A stretch of 64,000 nt of DNA from Paratinospora sagittata (Eukaryota; Streptophyta; Magnoliopsida; Ranunculales; Menispermaceae): positions 21,937,956 through 22,001,955 of the forward strand of contig CM069593.1 of NCBI GenBank assembly GCA_035771175.1, read 5' to 3'. Under the pieces are notes generated by a model that was given only the letters and a program-made list of their open reading frames with translations, did not search any database and had not been told where the DNA came from. This document shows, in pieces, positions 57,432-64,000 of the stretch. The stretch's first letter is position 1. Every line of letters starts with the position of its first letter. The position numbers were made by a program, and so were the translations under genes.

Positions 57432-60364
57432 CAGAAGGGCCCAACATTTGTTGGTAGGAAGCATTAGGGATTGGGTCTTTGGAAATTAGGGTTTTTTGTT
57501 TTGGAACATATATGCACATATACTCAGTTGGACCAAGTTTATCTAAATTGTCAAATCATGATTAACCTAATTTTAAAATTCAGACAGCCAAATCTTATGT
57601 GAACCCTGATTTTTGAACAAGGTTTGCTACATGTCCACACCCTTCAATAGAACCTAGTCCAAGAAAAAAAAAAAAACAAACAGTTGATACCAATAATCAA
57701 ACAAAAAATTGCCACCCATAATAAGATGTTCCCAAACCTGACAAAATGATATATATACATTCGTTCTACAAAATAATTGCGTATCAAGAAAAAAAAAAAA
57801 TCTGTATGCTGCGTTTTTTAATTTTGTCCTTATTTATAACTAAGATAATAAGATTTTTAAGGAAATTCTCAATTATCAATCCATATAACTAGATTGAAGA
57901 TGCAGGGTAGAATTAAAATGGGATGATTTCAATTTATTTAATAAATTAATCATTAAAAAAGTTATTTTAATTTATTTATTTATTTTCCTATTAAAAATGA
58001 TTGAAAGGGTCTTAATGTGTATGTATGTGCGTGTATGTATAAATATAATGTAACATATGTGACAAAACTCGATCTAGTATATATGCTTTAATAAGTGGAT
58101 ACAACATGCATGTTACATTTGTCAAGTTGGTGCAAAATGATTGTCTTACCATGACAATCTTTTGGTATATATATATATATATATATACATATGTATGTAT
58201 TTGGATGTATTGGATGCTTTTCCATATATAATTGGTAGAATTTTAAAGTTATATTTTAAAAAAATTATCATGAGCTAAGCTTTTTAAGAGAAGTACTGCC
58301 ATTATTGCAAAATCTAAGCTTCATATGACAATGAGATTTTGATTGCTCGAGATAAAAAAAAAATACATGTGAAAAATACATTTAAAAAAAAATCATTCAT
58401 TTTAACAATTACGCGAGTTTAAGAAATATAGCATATATATGTGCCCATTAAAAAGTATAGAATATTTCAGAACCAAATAATTCAAAATATATTGGCAAGT
58501 TATAATACTACTATTACTAGCTAATACAACACTGTATATAATATTTACTAGAAATTCATTTATGTTCTATAATAACGTAACGTATGCATTAGTATTTTAT
58601 TAGTTTGGTTGTTTATGATGATATATATCTTCTGTTGTCATTATTAACGTAGGTGTCCACAGGTCTGATGACTCAACTTAAGAATTCGTAGAAGGAACAA
58701 TACAAAGTATAGAATAACATAAAAAGAAAGAATAAAAAGAAAAATCTGAAAGAGCCTATTTTTTTATAATTTTGAGGTGGTAAAGCTTTTAAAGATGTTA
58801 GTGTTGGCTTTTCAGTTTGATTTTGATAATGAAGGATGTGAGTAATGGCACGGTTGGTCGGATATGTCTCCTTTAAGAGAGTGTTTGTTGTTTGGTTTAG
58901 ATTCAAAGACGTCTCCGCAACAACTGTGACGGTTGCTGTCACTATCTATCTTTATATGTGTCTTTTTATTTTTGTATAAATCTCAGATTCTCACCCACTT
59001 CTCATTACATCTGCACTATTTATTAATATATATATATACATAAAATATAATTTGAATACTAAAATTACTACCAAAAGAACTTTTTAAATAAAGTTGTCAA
59101 ACAGATTATTAATAATTTCTTGTAAGTATTTTTTTCATAAATATTTTTATAAAAGCTATAAGCTACAAGTAAAAGTAATATCAAACAAGCCCATTAACTT
59201 AATAACTTATCAAGGTTTGATCAGTACATTTCTCTTACATTTATTTTTTGTCCTTATGATACTTTTTTATATCATATCTAAAAATTATCGTTCAATGTAA
59301 TAATAATGAAGGAAACTTTTGATGTTGAAAACTGTGGGAACACCGAATACCTTAAGCAAATATGTATGGAGTTTTAAGAAATTATCATTTTAGTCTTTGA
59401 TTAAGTTAATTTTTGTCACTTTTAAATTAACATTTCATTTAGTATTTTTTTTTTTGCAAAAGATAATAACAGATATGTTATTAATATTCAGTAAAATATA
59501 AGTATATTATAAACTTATGATGATTCTATATATGAGATTAATTTTTAGAATTGAACTCATCATGCAAATACGGGTATAACATATCTCTTTTTTATCAAAA
59601 TAATTATTTTTTATTAAGAAATAATAAAATTAAAGTAGTATGTACAATACACGTGCAGGAGCGAGCACTTGTTTAATATAAAGAAGAAAAGCAATAGGAG
59701 TACATGTATTAATGTATATTAGGTTCAGGTCAGGGTATAATCATAATCAAGTTGAGGGTGATGCCACAACCACCAAGGCACTACCCCCTCCCCCGCCCCC
59801 CGTTAACGTTAATAGGGGAAAAAGAGAGATTTTTTGGGAGGCAAATCATGGCTCGACCTTTTTTTTCTTCTTTTTGGTGCACCAAGGACGACGACGACGA
59901 CGACAACAATAGCAGCAGCAGCAACAACACGTGAAAGAGGGCTCACACTCGCCAAAATGTCTCTATGGGAAAAAGATGAAATTATGGTTGTGGACGTCCT
60001 TCTCAATCTCTTTGCAGACAAAACACAAAAAGACAGTTCCTTTCCTTGTTTTCTTTTCTTCCCTGTCCCTACTGTTTTTATTCATTATACTTATTTTGTT
60101 GAAGTGGAATGATTGCGTACCTACGTCGTCCACTCGAATACCCAATTACTTGTTTTGATCCCTACTAATTGTGCACAAGATCATGATCATGATGAGTGAG
60201 CCGGCCTGATGATCAATGAATGATACAGTAAACGAAGAAGACAAAAATTATTACTTACGGTTTTGACGAAGTAGTCATGGATGGGCCCATGTATAAAACA
60301 CAAGTACAGATCATCCAATAAGAATGAATATTTTTGTATATAAAAATGGTAGCATGAATGATAT
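57432..60364. other. AT-rich intergenic DNA, nothing recognised
   Basis: Contains an (AT)n run at about 58167-58187 and a GAC/AGC trinucleotide-rich stretch at 59886-59930. The overlapping frames on both strands at 59710-60160 are low-complexity and not supported as genes. Confidence 0.5.
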
Positions 60365-60640
60365 TGTTAGAAATTAATTAACCTAAAAGTTATAGTTATA
60401 AGATAAAGAGTCTATCCCCTCACTTGCATAACGACACATGGACTTAATTTATAATGAAGAGAAAATATATAATTAATAAATGAAATATACAAGCAAATAT
60501 GTTTTGCAAGTAGGTTTGAACATAAGACCTTCAAAATAAAATTATTTTGATACTATGTTAGAAACTACTTAACCTAAAAATTATAGTTGTCAGATAGGAT
60601 AAGGGGTCCAATTATATATATCAAATGAAGATAAGATGTT
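60365..60640 (-). mobile_element. TRIM-like LTR element remnant
   Basis: Two short direct repeats start TGTTAGAAATTAATTAACCT (60365) and TGTTAGAAACTACTTAACCT (60556) and continue with AAAA(G/A)TTATAGTT. Just before the second is TTTTGATACTA (60545-60555), the reverse complement of a TGGTATCA-type primer site with one change. This layout fits a minus-strand terminal-repeat retrotransposon in miniature. The LTR outer ends are unclear. Confidence 0.5.
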
Positions 60641-61899
60641 TGAGCTTTTCAATAGGGCCAAGTTACAAATTCTAAAAACAAACTTTTTGTTATTTTTCTT
60701 TTGCTTTTAAATTCAAGAGAACCCTTTTTTTTCTTAATTTACTAGGGATATTTAAACTAGTCTATTCCAAAGCTGAATTAAGCACTTGTTAGTTGAGCTA
60801 TACCCTTTTCAAAATCTAACATTACTATTTACTTTACATGTACCCTTAATCTTTTTCTCAATCCATTCCATCAACCTTTTTTTTTTAGAATAGCAATTAC
60901 CCACATCACAGATCAAGACCAATTTTTGAAACATGTAAAACATGTTGAAAAAAAAATTACTTAATTAGTAAGAAAAATAATTAGAGTATACGGTTATAGC
61001 AATATGCGCCCTTATTATAATTGAATGCCCGCAAATAAAGTATGATTCGAGAACATCTCATGTACCTAATAAGCTGTGTTGATTTCGGTACGTACCAAAA
61101 ATGAATAGCACTTTTTATTAATTAAATTGATTAGAAATTAAGACAGAACCCAATGTTAGCGGCCAATGACCCTTGAGAAACTATTTTTGTAACGCATGGC
61201 TTCCAATATAAAATGGGCATGATCAGAATTGCTCATTAGTGTCTAGTACAAGAATAGCACTATTAAAATATACATCTTCAAATGAGGAAAAAAGCATTTA
61301 TCCAAAGTACTAATGATGATTACATGTGTTCATGCGAATGCGTGGGTCAGTTATTGCCGAATGCGGCCGAACCGAACAACCCCTTTTCGTTGTATTTCTT
61401 TATCCCTCCGTCAAGTGCGCCATTGCACGCTCGCAATCATGCTGATGCTCTTTGCCCCCTCATCCTCAAATTAAATTAACTAAATGTCTTGTTCATTGGA
61501 CCAATCAATCTCACTTAATTAAGGGTGCACATGTGCCCACGTCCTTAATCATCTCCAAGCCGTCTTATACACACATATAGAGGATGATCCAAGAGATAAT
61601 TCAGACGTACGTGTACCAGTCAAAACAATTTTATTTCTTAATTAATGAATATAAAATTTTATGTACAATGAATAAAGAAAAGATCTTAATTAATGGGAAA
61701 TGTCATTTTTAGTTGGGCATTGATGGGGGGGTTTGCATTATAGCAGACCGCGTATTTGGCGGCTCCATCCCTGCTGATTCAAAGGCTTGGTTTGTGCAAA
61801 GTATCCAATACAGTATACAACACAAGAAGTACTTTTAAGCTGCTGGAATAGTATTTTTATTTATTAATCTGACTAAAAGGAATAAGATAAGAAAAAGCC
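60641..61899. other. Intergenic DNA, nothing recognised
   Basis: AT-rich. The stretch 61340-61480 is less AT-rich and contains a 65-residue frame (61282-61479) with no known motif. Confidence 0.45.
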
Positions 61900-62412
61900 T
61901 CATGTTGTTTGTATGGAAAGCATTGGAAGTGGCATTGATGCGTAGTTTTTAGGGTTGAAAGAGGCGTCGTTGTCATGGGGATGCCAAGGGAGAGAGTAAG
62001 AGAGAGATGGTGAGACTACGATGAATGCGGGCGAAAATGCATAGATCGAAACGAATGAGTTGTAATTAATAAAGTTAAGAGTTGTAACTCTCGTGTAAAG
62101 AGAAGCAGAAGCAGCAGTCACTAGTAACACTCTTAACAACAGATTCATTGTTAAATAGTGTTGCGGTAAGGAACCGGCATGAGTCTCGAGTGCTGCTTCT
62201 GATACCGACACCTCAATGTTACTATACTCATAAAGCTCTGTTTTTTCTTTTTTAACTGTTTTGGGCGCGCTAGTGAGTGGTTCATTCCCATTAATGACCA
62301 TGCATGTGCACCATGTTTTGTCGTTATGCCACTTTGTCCTGAACTCTTGGAGCTTTCTGTAGATGCCATGCATTTTGTCTGTCAACTCGTTTTCTTTTTT
62401 TAATTCATCCAT
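61900..62412 (-). CDS. Hypothetical 170-residue reading frame, doubtful
   Basis: Begins MDELKKENELTDKMHGIYRK with a charged N-terminal half that includes a Lys-rich stretch. A hydrophobic stretch follows at about residues 90-108 (MNLLLRVLLVTAASASLYTR), and the C-terminal half is poor in known features. I recognise no domain. The charged-then-hydrophobic order loosely recalls CASP-like membrane proteins, but the key conserved residues are not seen, so I do not assign it. It may be a chance frame, a degraded gene or one exon of a longer gene. Confidence 0.3.
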   Translation of the reverse strand: MDELKKENELTDKMHGIYRKLQEFRTKWHNDKTWCTCMVINGNEPLTSAPKTVKKEKTELYEYSNIEVSVSEAALETHAGSLPQHYLTMNLLLRVLLVTAASASLYTRVTTLNFINYNSFVSIYAFSPAFIVVSPSLSYSLPWHPHDNDASFNPKNYASMPLPMLSIQTT

Positions 62413-64000
62413 TTATTTTAGATGAGTAATAGTCTCCTTCAATTACCAAAAGAAAGAATTCCAAAAATCCGATTTATTAACAAAGGAGTAGTAATACATC
62501 TAAGATATGTGCTCAAATCAATATATATTCAAGCTGATGTAACAAAAAAGAAAAAAAATATATTCTCTAGTCACCGTACATCACATCAGCATGAATATGA
62601 TTTTAGATATAATTTTTTGATCGTAAAAATATTTCTCTTATCAATAAGGAGGCCCTAATATATGTGGCTATAATTTCCAAATTAAGTCAAATTAAATATT
62701 TTGTAAGGATTTATATAACATGTCATGTCATGGCGCTATGTCTTGTGATGAGTACACGTGGAGTGAAATAATTGTCTTACATTAGATATGATTAAATTTA
62801 TTACTTGAAATGTGAGTTTAGATCTACTCTCGTTACTATCGAAGTATTTTAGAAGTGACTAAGTTGGGAGCAATATTATATGAAATCTAAGCTCACCCAA
62901 CACTAGCAACTTAAGTACAATACAATGCAATACAATAGCTTCCTGTTAGAGTAGCACTTAGGAACAAACACATTTTTTTTAAAAAGAAGAACAAACACAT
63001 TTGGGAAACATACCATGGTACAAAGATCATATCACATTTTACTTTCTTGAATTACACATTACATACATGATTGGATGGTTTTTGAGAGATGTGTTTCTCA
63101 CTCGCATTTCTAAAATGTATTATTTTAACATTTTACATTCAGTTTACTTTAAAGGACAGTAAATGATCACTTGGTGCGGTAGTCACAAAAATTTGTGCGT
63201 GTCCTCGTATGTGGCTCATTTTAAATCCCCTGAAAAAATAAATGTTATTTCCAGCGTAATGTGCGTGTTTATAAGCCCTTTTGTTGTAAGTATATTCTAG
63301 GTACGATTGTATAGGTTTTAAGCTCACTTTTGTAAGGGGTTCACTTGCTCTTTATGAGTTAATATTTGTACATGATTAGTAGGTTCTTTTGGTAATTGTG
63401 TTGAGGACTTTTGTGAGTTAAAATAAAAATTCCACGCCAAATTGGGCATATTTGTTATATAGAATAAAGCTGAGATCTCACCCTGATTAGTATTGAAGTC
63501 TTTTAAAGTAAAATTTAATACTTGGACCTAAAGGTGGTTAAGTTAAAAACAATATCAGTATTATTCGAGATTCATGTCATTCCAACGCTATGTCTGAGGC
63601 TTTAGCATGGAGGATTAACAAAAAAATAAAAATAAAAATGGTCCTTTGAAAGGATGAATTCTCAATGTGATTGGCAACTAAATGAAGCCAAACATGGAAG
63701 CAACAATAGGTAGGGAGGCAGAAAAGTCTCCTTATGCCACCCAAACCACAGCCATTTCTCTACCTCTCATTGACTTATAGGGCCACTCCCTCATGCTCAA
63801 TGTTCCTCATTCCCTGTATAATCGCAATATGTCGCTTCTAACTACCTTCAAAGATGTGATTGAACTTGTGCAGATTCCCTCTTATGTTAAAAAATAAGTA
63901 AAATCCCCTCCTCCTCCTTTTGCTGCATCTTTTTTTTTCACCAACCAGTTTGGGATCTCATAATAATAATGAACTTGATCATGAGGAGATGCCACAACAC
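62413..64000. other. Right end of window, no gene recognised
   Basis: AT-rich DNA. An ATG at 63981-63983 near the window end could open a frame that leaves the window, but too little is visible to judge. Confidence 0.4.

Noticed and set aside
59712..60158. Cluster of overlapping frames on both strands
   Set aside because: Driven by GAC/AGC trinucleotide repeats; no single frame looks coding.

Overview
The window looks like nuclear DNA of a eudicot plant. It is strongly AT-rich, its genes have many short exons and AT-rich GT-AG introns, and most of the rest is plant-type transposons. No species can be named from the sequence. Exons were traced by hand from splice signals and reading phase, without tools.

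Three ordinary genes are well supported. (1) At 90-2396, minus strand, are the first seven coding exons of an MLO-family seven-transmembrane protein; the 3' part lies beyond the window. (2) At 32428-37120, minus strand, is a complete nine-exon serine carboxypeptidase-like (S10) gene of 458 residues with its full Ser-Asp-His triad. (3) At 50104-56249, plus strand, is a complete fifteen-exon MLO gene of 537 residues, closest to the AtMLO3 type as I remember that family. The two MLO genes point away from each other, about 47.7 kb apart, and share internal exon lengths, so they look like old paralogs separated by transposons and the carboxypeptidase gene.

Region 4.76-20.6 kb is a three-element nest. 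The outer element is a Ty3/gypsy element of Tat type (RNase H, integrase, antisense coiled-coil region, polypurine tract, LTR). A 2.3-kb non-autonomous LTR element sits in its pol. An 8.8-kb Ty3/gypsy element on the minus strand sits in its downstream LTR, with the 5-bp target duplication GGACG. This last element has nearly identical 2.29-kb LTRs but a badly decayed pol region.

Region 22-32 kb holds a small inverted-repeat element, a 2.67-kb solo LTR with a perfect 5-bp duplication, two Mutator-like elements with perfect 9-bp duplications, and a short MITE with related ends. Region 40.8-47.7 kb holds a probable solo Copia-type LTR, a second copy of one Mutator-like family, a roughly 295-bp tandem repeat, and a broken hAT-type transposase gene. 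The right end (56-64 kb) is mostly unassigned AT-rich DNA with a tRNA-derived SINE, a TRIM-like remnant and one doubtful reading frame. I found no bacterial-type system, CRISPR array, rRNA or tRNA gene, and nothing that amounts to a new biological system. The most interesting points concern how the transposon nest formed and the divergent MLO pair.
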